A stretch of 64,000 nt of DNA from Ktedonospora formicarum (GCF_016587355.1 NZ_BNJF01000001.1:558001-622000); one strand, 5' to 3'; shown: positions 9,454-18,022, counted from the stretch's first letter. A program made the numbers and translations. The notes: generated by a model not told the origin, from the letters alone.

Positions 9454-11349
9454 CTAGATCTCACGATATTCGCCCTCGACGGTTCCAGGCTCATCTTTAG
9501 AACCAGGGGTAGGGCCGGAAGTTGGGCCGCCACTACCTGCGGCTTGAGGCTGGCTGGCAACCTCCTGCTGTAAGCGCTGGACGATACTTTCCAATTCACT
9601 AGCGGAACTACGTATCTGTGAGAGATCATTAGCCGCCAGCGCATCGCGGACGGCCTTGATCTTGCTTTCCGCCTCACTCCGTGTCTCAGGAGAGACATTT
9701 GTACCCGCGTCCTGCAAGGTGCGTTCTGCCTGGTAAGCAACACTATCGGCGCGGTTGCGTGCCTCAATCTCCTCACGACGCTGATGATCTTCCTGCGCAT
9801 GGGCATCCGCCTCGCGCACCATTCTATCCACATCATCCTTGGTGAGGCCACTGGACGCCGTAATGGTAATCTTTTGTTCACGCCCAGTCGCCTTATCGCG
9901 AGCGGTGACGTTGAGAATACCGTTCGCGTCAATATCGAAAATGACTTCGATCTGTGGCATGCCACGCGGCGCGGGTGCGATACCTTCAAGCCGGAAATGA
10001 CCCAGGCTCTTATTATCGCGAGCCAGTTCGCGCTCACCCTGCAAGACATGCACATCTACAGCAGACTGGTTATCTTCCGCCGTACTAAAGGTTTCGCTCT
10101 TACGCGTTGGAATGGTGGTATTACGCTCGATCAGCTTTGTGGTGACGCCACCCAATGTCTCAATACCCAGCGACAGAGGAGTAACATCCAATAGCAGCAC
10201 ATCCTTTACCTCACCACCCAAAACGCCAGCCTGAATAGCAGCACCAATCGCTACAACCTCGTCGGGGTTGACGCCCTTGTGCGGATCTTTGCCAAAGATC
10301 TTCCGCACGAACTCTACCACTGCAGGCATACGCGTCTGCCCGCCAACCAGAACATCTTCGTTTACCTCGCTGGCTTTCACATTGGCATCTTCGAGCGCCT
10401 TTATAACAGGGCCACGCGTCCGCTCAATAAGATCGCCAACTAATTGATCTAGTTTAGCTCGCGTCAACGTCATCACAAGGTGCTTCGGCCCGCTGGCATC
10501 TGCCGTAATGAAAGGCAGGTTTATTTCAGTCTGCATCGACGTCGACAATTCAATTTTGGCTCGTTCCGCCGCTTCCTTTAAACGTTGCACAGCCATCCGG
10601 TCATTACGAAGATCGATACCCTGGTCTTTGCGAAACTCGTCGGCGAGCCAGTCAACAATACGCTGGTCAAAGTCATCGCCTCCCAGGTGAGTATCACCAT
10701 TAGTAGCTTTGACCTCAATGACACCATCGCCCAATTGTAAGACAGAGATATCGAAAGTGCCACCACCCAGATCATACACGCCTATCATTTCATCGTGCTT
10801 CTTTTCCAACCCATATGCCAGCGAGGCGGCGGTTGGCTCATTGATGATACGCAAGACCTCAAGACCAGCGATAGTGCCCGCGTCCTTCGTCGCCTGGCGT
10901 TGTGCATCGTTGAAGTAAGCGGGTACGGTAATCACAGCCTGAGTGATTTTTTCTCCTAGCTTGTCTTCCGCGTCAACCCTCATCTTTTGCAGGATCATCG
11001 CCGAGATTTCCGGCGGGCTATATTCGCGCCCCGCCATGACAACACGCACATCGCCATTCTCGGCACGTGTGATCTTATATGGCACTGTCTTGATGGTACG
11101 CTGAACCTCTGGATCATCGAACTTGCGCCCCATCAGGCGCTTGATTGAGAAAACGGTATTCTCAGGGTTCGTGACAGCCTGGCGCTTCGCCACCTGCCCA
11201 ACCAGGCGCTCACCACCTTTGGTAATAGCCACAACTGAGGGAGTAGTTCGGGACCCTTCTCTGTTCTCTATGACTGTTGGCTCACCAGCCTCAATAACCG
11301 ACATCACCGAATTGGTCGTCCCCAGGTCAATGCCAAGAATTTTTGCCAT
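9454..11349 (-). CDS. dnaK: Hsp70 chaperone DnaK
   Basis: 631 residues, full length. The nucleotide-binding domain shows [13 protein letters not shown] at the N terminus, the phosphate motif [13 protein letters not shown] near residue 195, and [14 protein letters not shown] near 365. The substrate-binding domain (about 390-510) and helical lid follow, ending in a Gly/Pro/Ser-rich tail and EGEYREI. GAGG lies five bases before the ATG. It is first gene of the dnaK-dnaJ-hspR-clpB series; grpE, usually next to dnaK, is not in this window. Confidence 0.98.
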   Translation of the reverse strand: MAKILGIDLGTTNSVMSVIEAGEPTVIENREGSRTTPSVVAITKGGERLVGQVAKRQAVTNPENTVFSIKRLMGRKFDDPEVQRTIKTVPYKITRAENGDVRVVMAGREYSPPEISAMILQKMRVDAEDKLGEKITQAVITVPAYFNDAQRQATKDAGTIAGLEVLRIINEPTAASLAYGLEKKHDEMIGVYDLGGGTFDISVLQLGDGVIEVKATNGDTHLGGDDFDQRIVDWLADEFRKDQGIDLRNDRMAVQRLKEAAERAKIELSTSMQTEINLPFITADASGPKHLVMTLTRAKLDQLVGDLIERTRGPVIKALEDANVKASEVNEDVLVGGQTRMPAVVEFVRKIFGKDPHKGVNPDEVVAIGAAIQAGVLGGEVKDVLLLDVTPLSLGIETLGGVTTKLIERNTTIPTRKSETFSTAEDNQSAVDVHVLQGERELARDNKSLGHFRLEGIAPAPRGMPQIEVIFDIDANGILNVTARDKATGREQKITITASSGLTKDDVDRMVREADAHAQEDHQRREEIEARNRADSVAYQAERTLQDAGTNVSPETRSEAESKIKAVRDALAANDLSQIRSSASELESIVQRLQQEVASQPQAAGSGGPTSGPTPGSKDEPGTVEGEYREI

Positions 11350-11761
11350 TGGTACCTCGCTTATACCGCGCTACGTTCACAACTTCTCTCGACAAGAAGC
11401 TTGAGCAAGCATGCCACTTACCCATGTGAACCATCAAGCGTAACCCATGCTACGAAAAACATGAGCACATCAACGCTCACGACGTTGGCTTAAGTAGAAA
11501 CTCTATGAAAAGAGCTATGAATGATAGAGCCACGATCCCTCTTTTATTATTCGCTTGACCACAAAACCTGACGCCAGTTTCCGTTCTCATACACATAGTT
11601 AATAATGATGAACGCCAATATGGGTCACAAATGGTTATAGTAAGCGCTACTCCATCCATCTTCAGCTTATGATTCAACGACACTGCTATTTGCAGGTTTG
11701 GTGCTGGCCTTTTCTGAGAAGGTCTCCTGCTTGCGCGTGTATGTTATGCTGTACAGACTAT
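11350..11761. other. Intergenic region upstream of dnaK and of the release-factor-like gene
   Basis: No gene is seen. On the dnaK side there is a short dyad GCTTG-AG-CAAGC (11398-11409) and a wider CTCTAT/ATAGAG repeat (11501-11506 and 11524-11529). Either could be a repressor site, but neither fits the CTTGAGT-N7-ACTCAAG HAIR consensus. No strong promoter hexamers were identified for dnaK. On the other side, TTGCGC near 11729 followed by TATGCT may drive the release-factor-like gene. Confidence 0.35.
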
Positions 11762-11884
11762 ATGCCTGACACCCAGGTATATTGGAGAACTTCAGATTTT
11801 GTGCTCGCTCTCAAGGAACGCGCCAGGGCAAGTCGCAAGCAGATTCAACCTAAGGAAATTTTCAATACACCCGAGAGGGGGTGA
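11762..11884 (+). CDS. Possible small leader ORF coupled to the release-factor-like gene
   Basis: A 40-codon frame begins at ATG 11762 and its TGA stop overlaps the GTG start of the next gene (GTGA). Its C-terminal half is rich in Lys, Arg and Gln. The overlap suggests translational coupling, and the downstream GTG has no well-spaced ribosome site of its own. No homologous family was recognised and the start codon lacks a clear Shine-Dalgarno sequence, so it may be chance. Confidence 0.3.
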   Translation: MPDTQVYWRTSDFVLALKERARASRKQIQPKEIFNTPERG

Positions 11885-12240
11885 TAACAACGAAATGGTA
11901 TCCAACTGATCGCGCTTCATTAGAGCGCGATTCCACGCTCGAATTTTTTATCGCGGGAGGACCGGGAGGTCAGCATCGTAACAAAGTGGAGAGCGGCGTA
12001 CGTCTGATCCATCGCCCAAGCGGGGTGACGGCAACCGCCACCGAACGGCGCTCACAGTATGCCAATCGCGAAGCAGCGTTTGAGCGTCTCGCTGAACGTC
12101 TTCAGAGACTTCAGCGCATCGAGACACCACGAATCGCTACTCGACCAGGAGCAGCAAGTCGCGAACGCCGACTACAAGCCAAGCGCCATACATCTCTGAG
12201 CAAGCAAAGAAGAACAACTGCTATTCATCGCGATGAATAG
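11881..12240 (+). CDS. Peptide chain release factor-like (ArfB/YaeJ-type) peptidyl-tRNA hydrolase
   Basis: 119 residues, GTG start. The catalytic GGQ motif lies in FIAGGPGGQHRNKVESG (about residues 23-39), the peptidyl-tRNA hydrolysis loop of class I release factors. There is no codon-recognition domain, which places it with ArfB/YaeJ or RF-1-domain proteins that release nascent chains from stalled ribosomes. The tail is strongly basic (RRLQAKRHTSLSKQRRTTA), as in ArfB where it probes the empty mRNA channel. The last 13 codons and the stop lie inside a perfect 60-bp palindrome, so coding and hairpin functions overlap. Confidence 0.82.
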   Translation: MITTKWYPTDRASLERDSTLEFFIAGGPGGQHRNKVESGVRLIHRPSGVTATATERRSQYANREAAFERLAERLQRLQRIETPRIATRPGAASRERRLQAKRHTSLSKQRRTTAIHRDE

Positions 12241-12260
12241 CAGTTGTTCTTCTTTGCTTG
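12201..12260. repeat. Perfect 60-bp palindrome overlapping a gene end
   Basis: Positions 12201-12230 and 12231-12260 are exact reverse complements with no spacer. The palindrome contains the last 13 codons and TAG stop (12238-12240) of the release-factor-like gene and ends on the first three bases of a TTGACA hexamer. It probably folds into a long terminator hairpin in RNA. Confidence 0.9.
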
Positions 12261-12298
12261 ACAGGCTGTTCCCCATCTGGTAGTATCCATCACCAGAT
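12258..12298 (+). promoter_or_regulatory. Strong sigma70-type promoter with overlapping operator
   Basis: TTGACA (12258-12263), a 17-base spacer and TAGTAT (12281-12286). An inverted repeat ATCTGGT (12275-12281) / ACCAGAT (12292-12298) straddles the -10 box and start site, the position expected for a repressor site. The next gene starts about 390 bases downstream, so the transcript would have a long leader. Confidence 0.6.
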
Positions 12299-12688
12299 CC
12301 TACTTGCTCAGTCAAAGGAAGATATCATGCTGCACCTCATCGAAACGTCCATACTCGCGACCAAACTCCCCGCATAGGCGATCACGCCGGGCTTATGCGG
12401 GAGGCAACAGGCTTATAAATATAACACAAACACCCTTCGCAATCAGATCGGGTTCTTTAGCCTTCCCCTTTCCATCTCCAGGATGTAGATCGCTCGATAG
12501 CTCCTATATGTGAGGCTATTTACTGCGATACCCAGTGCATAACGCGCACCATTCTCATCTACTAATTTCTTCGCACAAATAGCCCCTCACATTAACTACA
12601 ACCCGATATATTCACGTGTTCCGGGGATTTAATACATTCATCACAAACTGCCTTGTACACACCCCAGGAATAGATGCGGAAGGTTTCT
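12299..12688 (+). other. Long untranslated stretch before the MFS gene
   Basis: No convincing coding frame. A hairpin with arms 12369-12376 and 12394-12401, plus an inner GGCG/CGCC pair, sits about 80 bases after the predicted transcription start. The rest is unremarkable. It may be a structured leader or hold a small RNA. Confidence 0.35.
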
Positions 12689-13903
12689 ATGATAACAAAT
12701 GGCAAATACCTGGAGAGACGCTGTCTACGCGTGTCTCGGATCGCGATAATTACATTCTTCTTTTTCAACGGGGTACTGACTTCGACCTTCTCAACACGTC
12801 TTCCTGCCATCCAAGCGAAACTGGCTTTGCCCTCGGGACAATTAGGGCTAGCCCTGCTAGGATGTACCATCGGTGGACTTGTCGCGATGAATATCGCGGC
12901 TCGCATAGCCCAACGCTTGGGTAGCAAGATGATGATGATAGTTGGCTCTCTGTGTATGGGTCTTTCGCTTCTGCTCATCGCATATGCGAATAACCTACCA
13001 TTCCTGCTCATGGCGCTTATCGGCTTTGGAGCAGGCAGTGGTGCAATGGATATCGCGATGAATCTCCAGGGTACCGATATCGAACAGGCCTATGGACAAC
13101 CCATGCTCAACTCATTTCATGCTTGCTTTAGCGTGGGAAGCCTGGCAGGCGCGCTTATAGGAAGTGTTCTGGCAACGTTCAATCTCAGCCCCGAACTTCA
13201 TTTTCTTGCCATCGTTGGGATAGCCAGCATTAGCTTCATTTTGAGCTCGCGCTTCCTGCTGCCACCCAAAGTAGTCCAGAAGACAGTAGGGAGAGATAAA
13301 GGGCGTGCACCGCAATTGGGCCTAAGGCTCATGTTCCTGGGATTGATAGGCTTCTGCGTCTTGCTTAGTGTCGGCGCAATGTACGACTGGAGTACAGTTT
13401 ATCTCTCCGGTACACTGCATATGGATGCGGGACTAGCGGCGGCTGGCTTTACCATATTCTTAACCTGCACAGCCCTGACGCGCGGAATTGGTGATAACCT
13501 GACAAAGCGCTTTGGTGCCGCCGTACTCATAGCTTGCTCCTGTGCGCTCTCGGCCATCGGACTCACCGTAGTCCTGTTGTTCACCTGGACGCCAATAGTG
13601 CTTTGCGGTCTAGGGCTGATTGGCATTGGTCTTTCGGTTCCCTTTCCTCTCACATTGAGCGCGGCGGGTCGCCTCTCAACGCGCGATTCAGGCTCCGCCC
13701 TTGCGACCGTCACTACATGGGGGTATGCTGGAATGATCGCGGGCCCACCTATGCTTGGTTTTATCGCTGACCACATAGGATTGCGCCTTGCCTTAACCGT
13801 TGTCATCTTCTTGTGTCTTCTGGCAGCCCTCTGCGCGCCAGCAGCCAGGATTATTTCCGTAAAAGTCGAGGCTCTATCCGCCATTAAAACAGAGGTAGAT
13901 TGA
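12689..13903 (+). CDS. MFS transporter
   Basis: 404 residues from the ATG at 12689, chosen because GGAAGG lies five bases upstream; another in-frame ATG at 12674 has no such site. About twelve hydrophobic segments are visible. The first follows a short basic N terminus and reads into FFFFNGVLTSTFSTRLPAIQ, resembling the YbjJ/FucP-like branch of the major facilitator superfamily. The middle loop (about residues 190-205) is basic. The substrate is unknown. A zinc alcohol dehydrogenase starts 38 bases downstream, so uptake and oxidation of a sugar or polyol is a reasonable guess. Confidence 0.87.
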   Translation: MITNGKYLERRCLRVSRIAIITFFFFNGVLTSTFSTRLPAIQAKLALPSGQLGLALLGCTIGGLVAMNIAARIAQRLGSKMMMIVGSLCMGLSLLLIAYANNLPFLLMALIGFGAGSGAMDIAMNLQGTDIEQAYGQPMLNSFHACFSVGSLAGALIGSVLATFNLSPELHFLAIVGIASISFILSSRFLLPPKVVQKTVGRDKGRAPQLGLRLMFLGLIGFCVLLSVGAMYDWSTVYLSGTLHMDAGLAAAGFTIFLTCTALTRGIGDNLTKRFGAAVLIACSCALSAIGLTVVLLFTWTPIVLCGLGLIGIGLSVPFPLTLSAAGRLSTRDSGSALATVTTWGYAGMIAGPPMLGFIADHIGLRLALTVVIFLCLLAALCAPAARIISVKVEALSAIKTEVD

Positions 13904-13941
13904 AACCAAACGATCATTGCCTACATTAGAAAGGATATCCA

Positions 13942-14961
13942 ATGCGCGCCGTTATTATCGACAAGCCTGGAACGGTACATGTAGGAGAGATTGCCGATCC
14001 CACGCCAAAACCTGATGAACTAATCATTAAAGTTGGGGCCTGTGGCATCTGTGGCACTGATTTACACATTATGGATGGGGAGTTCCCACCTACCCCCTAT
14101 CCCATTGTGCCAGGGCATGAGTTTGCGGGAGAGGTGGTCGCTGTAGGCAGCGACATACAGGCAAACAACGGAAAAAAGTTCACCGTTGGCACCAGGGTCG
14201 CGGTCGATCCCTCACTCTACTGTGGTCACTGCTCGTTCTGTCGTGCAGGTCACGGAAATCTCTGCCAGGAATGGAATGCCATCGGTGACACTGTCAGCGG
14301 TGCCTTCGCAGAATACGTCGCGGTACCAGCCGCCAACGCCTACGAGATTCCCCAACATGTATCGTTTCGCGAGGCAGCCCTGATCGAGCCCGTTTCCTGC
14401 GCGGTCCACGGCATTCATCGACTCGAACCCAGGCTGGGAGACAGTATGCTCATCGTAGGAGCTGGAACCATGGGCCTATTGCTCCTACAACTGGCTCTGC
14501 GTGGCGGAGCCTCACGCGTTGCCATGTTGGACCTGAACACGGACCGCCTGGCACTTGCTGAGCAGCTTGGGTCCTATCGCACAGCGACAGATGTCGCCGA
14601 TCTCCTTGCTATCGAGCCACTGGGCTTTGACTGTGTCATTGACGCGACCGGAGTTCCCAAGGCAATCGAGGCAGCCTTCAGAGCTGTGAAGCGTGGCGGA
14701 AAGTTTATGGTCTTTGGGGTCGCGCCTAGCGAGGCCAGAATCGCGCTCTCGCCTTTTAGCATCTATAATGATGAAATTACTATCGTTGGCTCAATGGCTA
14801 TCCTACACTCTTATCAGCAGGCTGTTGACCTTGTAAGTGGTGGCGCGATTAACACCAAAGCCATGCTTACCGAGGCATTTCCGCTTGAGAAGTTTTCCCA
14901 CGCGCTTGAATTAGTTCGACAGGGAAAAGGGCTCAAGACACAGATTCTACCTAACGGCTAG
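13942..14961 (+). CDS. Zinc-dependent alcohol dehydrogenase (sorbitol/threonine dehydrogenase type)
   Basis: 339 residues. The catalytic zinc motif GACGICGTDLHI lies at about 32-43 and GHEFAGEVVAVG at about 59-70. Structural zinc cysteines occur in CGHCSFCRAGHGNLC (about 94-108). A Rossmann NAD-binding motif GAGTMGLLLLQL lies near 173-184. These medium-chain dehydrogenases oxidise secondary alcohols such as polyols or threonine. AAAGGA precedes the ATG. It forms an operon with the MFS transporter, and a long hairpin follows 29 bases after the stop. Confidence 0.92.
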   Translation: MRAVIIDKPGTVHVGEIADPTPKPDELIIKVGACGICGTDLHIMDGEFPPTPYPIVPGHEFAGEVVAVGSDIQANNGKKFTVGTRVAVDPSLYCGHCSFCRAGHGNLCQEWNAIGDTVSGAFAEYVAVPAANAYEIPQHVSFREAALIEPVSCAVHGIHRLEPRLGDSMLIVGAGTMGLLLLQLALRGGASRVAMLDLNTDRLALAEQLGSYRTATDVADLLAIEPLGFDCVIDATGVPKAIEAAFRAVKRGGKFMVFGVAPSEARIALSPFSIYNDEITIVGSMAILHSYQQAVDLVSGGAINTKAMLTEAFPLEKFSHALELVRQGKGLKTQILPNG

Positions 14962-14990
14962 GCACTCATTGTTGCCAACTGAAATTTATA

Positions 14991-15058
14991 AGGCATAGCC
15001 AATACAAGACCCCCAACACTGCGACAGCGACGTTGGAGGTCTTGCATTGGCTATGCCT
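14991..15058. terminator. Long hairpin between converging genes
   Basis: The arms start AGGCATAGCC at 14991 and end GGCTATGCCT at 15058. The stem extends inwards, with two mismatches, to CCAAC/GTTGG and a loop of about 14 bases. It separates the alcohol dehydrogenase (plus) from the small gene ending at 15063 (minus). Confidence 0.8.
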
Positions 15059-15062
15059 AAGT

Positions 15063-15392
15063 CTATTCCTCCTCCTCATCCTGAGCCGTAAGCCACCATT
15101 GTAAACGAGCCTTTAGCCGCTGCACATCAGTTGGAGTCAGGCCCGCACGCTGAGTACGCTGAGCAAAAAGCTGATCGTATGCGCCTGTCGGGTCCTGGTG
15201 GGCTTTCACAACCTGCCAAAAGGCATCGAGAAGCACCTCTTCATTCTGAGCCAGGGTCGCGTAATACCCCGAGTCACCACCGAGATTGACCGCGAAGCGC
15301 CGACACGCGGCAAGTATCCGCAGGCAGCGTGTTTCGTCTTCACGCAATGCTACGAGTTCATCATTCTGGGAAGTCTCTTCATGTTCTACCAT
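15063..15392 (-). CDS. Hypothetical small acidic-ended protein
   Basis: 109 residues. AGAGGA lies seven bases before the ATG. The protein is mostly helical, with acidic N and C termini (MVEHEETSQNDE and AQDEEEE) around a core containing CLRILAACRRFAVNLGGDSG and a W-rich end (LQWWLT). No family was recognised. It is divergent from a VOC protein across a 337-base gap and converges on the long hairpin at 14991-15058. Composition resembles its neighbours, so it is probably a real gene of unknown role. Confidence 0.65.
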   Translation of the reverse strand: MVEHEETSQNDELVALREDETRCLRILAACRRFAVNLGGDSGYYATLAQNEEVLLDAFWQVVKAHQDPTGAYDQLFAQRTQRAGLTPTDVQRLKARLQWWLTAQDEEEE

Positions 15393-15729
15393 GTCTCATC
15401 CTCTTGCCATTGACATCTTATGAGAAAGCCAACGTGCTGCCGTGCCCCTGCATGGGAATCGTGGCTAGTGCTAACTCCTTGCATGAACATCTAAGCGCGC
15501 AGCGCTAGCTGCCGCTAAGGCGGCGCCGCGCCCTCGAATGAGGATTGATGTTCGTAACAACAAGAGCGCGCTCAGGTTATCGTATAAGGAGTAAGCACAA
15601 AGATTTGCAACCATTGTAACGCATCCTTCAACAAAACCACATGTCTGGATGGTTACTGTCTTCATAAAGCGATCAGCGTTACTGAGAGCTGCCTTTCTTC
15701 GTTCCCACCTCTAGGAGGAGGACGAAAAC
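15393..15729. other. Divergent intergenic region with a GC-rich structured segment
   Basis: Around 15485-15553 there is a GC-rich stretch bounded by GAACATC and GATGTTC, with several inner complementary blocks (for example GCCGC/GGCGGC). It could fold into a compact RNA, or be a decayed palindrome. No confident gene is present. Confidence 0.3.
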
Positions 15730-16122
15730 ATGACAAAACCTCGATTACAACACGTATCGATACTTGTGCCACCTGGGAGTCAAGAGGCCGTGCGAGCATT
15801 TTACGGGCAACTCCTTGGGCTTGAGGAAAAGCAGCCACCATTGACCCTTGACCACTTACAGCTCGTCTGGTATATCGTTGGCGATGGCGAAATGGAATTA
15901 CACTTGCTTCCCGCCACTGATCGACCAAGTGAAAATGGGCAGCACTTTTGTCTGGTCGTCGACGACTTAGATAAATATCGACATACATTGATAGAAGCAG
16001 GGGTCACAATTATAGAGGCCGAACCCATTCCAGGACGTCCCCGCTTCTTCTGTCGCGATCCCTTTGGCAACCTGATAGAGCTGACAACATTGCTCGGCGA
16101 CTATCGAACGTACCAGTCCTAA
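15730..16122 (+). CDS. VOC family (glyoxalase/dioxygenase superfamily) protein
   Basis: 130 residues, with AGGAGGAGGA just upstream. Two beta-alpha-beta-beta-beta units are visible: LQHVSILVPPGSQEAVRAFY at the start and the characteristic end RFFCRDPFGNLIELTT. His8 and the terminal Glu are candidate metal ligands of the vicinal-oxygen-chelate fold. These proteins act as lyases, dioxygenases or resistance proteins, and the substrate cannot be predicted. The gene is monocistronic, followed by tandem hairpins. Confidence 0.88.
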   Translation: MTKPRLQHVSILVPPGSQEAVRAFYGQLLGLEEKQPPLTLDHLQLVWYIVGDGEMELHLLPATDRPSENGQHFCLVVDDLDKYRHTLIEAGVTIIEAEPIPGRPRFFCRDPFGNLIELTTLLGDYRTYQS

Positions 16123-16154
16123 ACATATAAAGAAAAGCCTTAAAATCCCTAAGC

Positions 16155-16178
16155 TCAAGTCCTGCACGCAGGACTTGA
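16155..16178. terminator. 11-bp hairpin, first of a tandem pair
   Basis: TCAAGTCCTGC at 16155-16165 pairs with 16168-16178 around a 2-base centre. It lies 32 bases after the VOC stop codon and just before a second, longer hairpin. Confidence 0.65.
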
Positions 16179-16182
16179 ACAA

Positions 16183-16232
16183 AAGCGATATGGAGGCATT
16201 CCGAATAGCATCGGAATGCCTCCATATCGCTT
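16183..16232. terminator. Perfect 22-bp hairpin, second of a tandem pair
   Basis: Arms at 16183-16204 and 16211-16232 are perfectly complementary with a 6-base loop, followed by a T-rich run (TTCTTTCT) on the plus strand. It separates the VOC gene from the converging DDN-like gene. Confidence 0.85.
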
Positions 16233-16269
16233 CTTTCTAGGATACCCAAACACCAGAGCGCGAGAAAAT

Positions 16270-16671
16270 CTAGCGCTGCAAAGCGACGACAGGGATTTTG
16301 CGGGTTGTTTTCGTTTGATATCCGGCGAAAACCGGGTTTTGGGTCGTTATCATTGACCAGAGGCGCTCCCGCTCCTCGCCAGTAATAACGGTGGCCGTCA
16401 GATTATAAGACTCAACTCCCAACTCGATAGAAACCTGAGGATGAGTCAGGATATTATGATACCAGGCAGGATGTTTGGGCGCGCCAGCGAAGGAGGCAAC
16501 GATGAGAAAACGATCTCCATCTATGAAATAGGCCAGCGGCGTCGTATGCGATTTACCACTCTTGGCTCCAGTTGTGGTAAGCAGAAGTAATGGTACACCC
16601 TCAAATGGGCCTCCCACCTTCCCGCCATTCGCATGAAACTCCTCAATGATCTGTTTATTCCAATCACTCAT
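16270..16671 (-). CDS. Deazaflavin (F420)-dependent nitroreductase family protein (DDN-like)
   Basis: 133 residues from the ATG at 16671, where the usual family start MSDWNKQIIEEF begins; longer in-frame starts are less likely. Family motifs are GGPFEGVPLLLLTTTGAKSG (about 19-38) and FAGAPKHPAWYHNILTHPQV (about 59-78). The fold is a split beta-barrel that binds F420 and reduces quinones or nitro compounds in mycobacteria. An AAGTAC-N8-GTACTT repeat at 16697-16716 lies just upstream and may be an operator. Confidence 0.9.
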   Translation of the reverse strand: MSDWNKQIIEEFHANGGKVGGPFEGVPLLLLTTTGAKSGKSHTTPLAYFIDGDRFLIVASFAGAPKHPAWYHNILTHPQVSIELGVESYNLTATVITGEERERLWSMITTQNPVFAGYQTKTTRKIPVVALQR

Positions 16672-16696
16672 AATGATTCGAATCCTTTCCATATGC

Positions 16697-16716
16697 AAGT
16701 ACACTTGAGCGTACTT
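16697..16716. promoter_or_regulatory. AAGTAC-N8-GTACTT inverted repeat
   Basis: Six-base arms at 16697-16702 and 16711-16716, about 25 bases upstream of the DDN-like start codon. Its size and place fit a repressor site. Apart from this repeat, the 297-base gap up to the FAH gene shows nothing clear. Confidence 0.35.
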
Positions 16717-16968
16717 TACTCTACTATAACCAGAAAAAGGGTCAGATCCATTCCCTACAGGCTCTATTTGCGCCGACTTCCACAAAAACTGGCTCCTTGT
16801 TTTTATGAAATAATGTTACACCAGAGAACTTGAAAAGGATTCACACGCATGAGCATAATGATGCCATAGAGGCAGCCGAGCATACAGATACGACCAACGA
16901 AGCTCCGCGATAAGCATCACTTCACGGTTATCATACCGTCAAATCGATCTTACAGATAGGGAGACAGC

Positions 16969-17784
16969 ATGTACCTGACACGACATCAAACCGAACAGGG
17001 TATTCGCTGGGCCAGGGATGGACATTTCCTGCCCCAAGACATAACCCTGAGCTCCTTACTCAGCATGTCACAAGCCACTATGCTTGATACATTGCGCGCC
17101 CTTCCAGAACCAATCGCCGCTTCAGGAGAGCTCCAGGCTCCCATCGAAGCAGCACAGGAAGTATGGGCTAGTGGAGTCACCTACCTGCGAAGCCGCGAGG
17201 CACGCAAAAACGAATCGGATGTAGGGGATGTCTACGAGATGGTTTACGACGCTTCACGACCCGAGCTGTTCTTTAAGGCTGCTGGATGGCGTGTCAAAGG
17301 GCATGAGCAGCCATTACGCATCCGCAGAGACAGCCATTGGGATGTGCCAGAACCCGAGTTGGTGCTGGTCATCAATAGCCAGATGGACATTGTGGGCTAT
17401 TGCGCGGGTAATGATATGTCATCAAGGAGTATCGAAGGAGAGAATCCGCTCTATCTGCCTCAGGCAAAGGTCTATGATGGTTCGTGCGCGCTGGGGCCTG
17501 GTATCATCCTGACAGAACGAGACGAGATGCGCGCGCTCACTATAGGGCTCAGCATTTATCGGGATGAAGCGCTTGCTTTTCAAGAAGAGATTAGCATAGC
17601 ACAGATGAAACGCTCTTTCGAAGAACTAGTAGCATGTCTGGGTCAGGAGTTGAGCTTTCCATATGGAGTTTTCTTAATGACCGGGACGGGCATTGTTCCC
17701 CCCGATCATTTTACGCTACAGGCGGGCGACAGAGTAGAGATACACGTTGGGGCACTACATCTTCACAATCAGGTGACAAAATAA
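16969..17784 (+). CDS. Fumarylacetoacetate hydrolase (FAH) family protein
   Basis: 271 residues, with AGGGAG upstream of the ATG. The C-terminal catalytic domain (about 100-265) has the metal-binding acidic set PEPELVLVIN and the signature CAGNDMSSRSIEGENPLYLP (about 145-164). The family contains hydrolases and dehydratases of 2-keto-3-deoxy sugar acids and aromatic ring-cleavage products. The ENPLYLPQAK pattern is common in sugar-acid members, which would fit the nearby transporter and dehydrogenase, but that link is inference. A 10-bp hairpin follows. Confidence 0.9.
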   Translation: MYLTRHQTEQGIRWARDGHFLPQDITLSSLLSMSQATMLDTLRALPEPIAASGELQAPIEAAQEVWASGVTYLRSREARKNESDVGDVYEMVYDASRPELFFKAAGWRVKGHEQPLRIRRDSHWDVPEPELVLVINSQMDIVGYCAGNDMSSRSIEGENPLYLPQAKVYDGSCALGPGIILTERDEMRALTIGLSIYRDEALAFQEEISIAQMKRSFEELVACLGQELSFPYGVFLMTGTGIVPPDHFTLQAGDRVEIHVGALHLHNQVTK

Positions 17785-17821
17785 GTGGCGCGTCCTGAAG
17801 ATTCCTTCACATGCTACGAAA

Positions 17822-17854
17822 GAGGTCCGCTCCGGCTCATACTCAGCGGACCTC
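17822..17854 (+). terminator. 10-bp hairpin after the FAH gene
   Basis: GAGGTCCGCT (17822-17831) pairs with AGCGGACCTC (17845-17854) across a 13-base loop, followed by CTTCTCC. Confidence 0.7.
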
Positions 17855-17927
17855 CTTCTCCCCGGCATTCACACCACTCTTCATAGAAGCGAAGCAACAC
17901 CATTTGCCAATACTGACAAATTTCGCC

Positions 17928-17956
17928 TTGCAGGGCTTTCTTGTCTCTGCTATGCT
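17928..17956 (+). promoter_or_regulatory. Promoter of the LuxR-type regulator
   Basis: TTGCAG (17928-17933), a 17-base spacer and TATGCT (17951-17956), about 65 bases upstream of the start codon. Confidence 0.55.
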
Positions 17957-17963
17957 TAGCAAT

Positions 17964-17993
17964 GTTGGGTGATCGGGTACGGTTGGGTGATCG
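17964..17993 (+). repeat. Direct repeat GTTGGGTGATCG x2 in the regulator leader
   Basis: Identical 12-mers at 17964-17975 and 17982-17993, 18 bases apart, start about eight bases after the predicted -10 box. They may be an autoregulatory site for the LuxR-type protein. Confidence 0.5.
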
Positions 17994-18022
17994 AATCATA
18001 AACACACAGCAGCAAAGGATCT

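Noticed and set aside
16675..16690. GATTCGAATCC, resembling a tRNA T-loop
   Set aside because: No acceptor, D or anticodon stem can be built around it, and it lies in the leader of the DDN-like gene.
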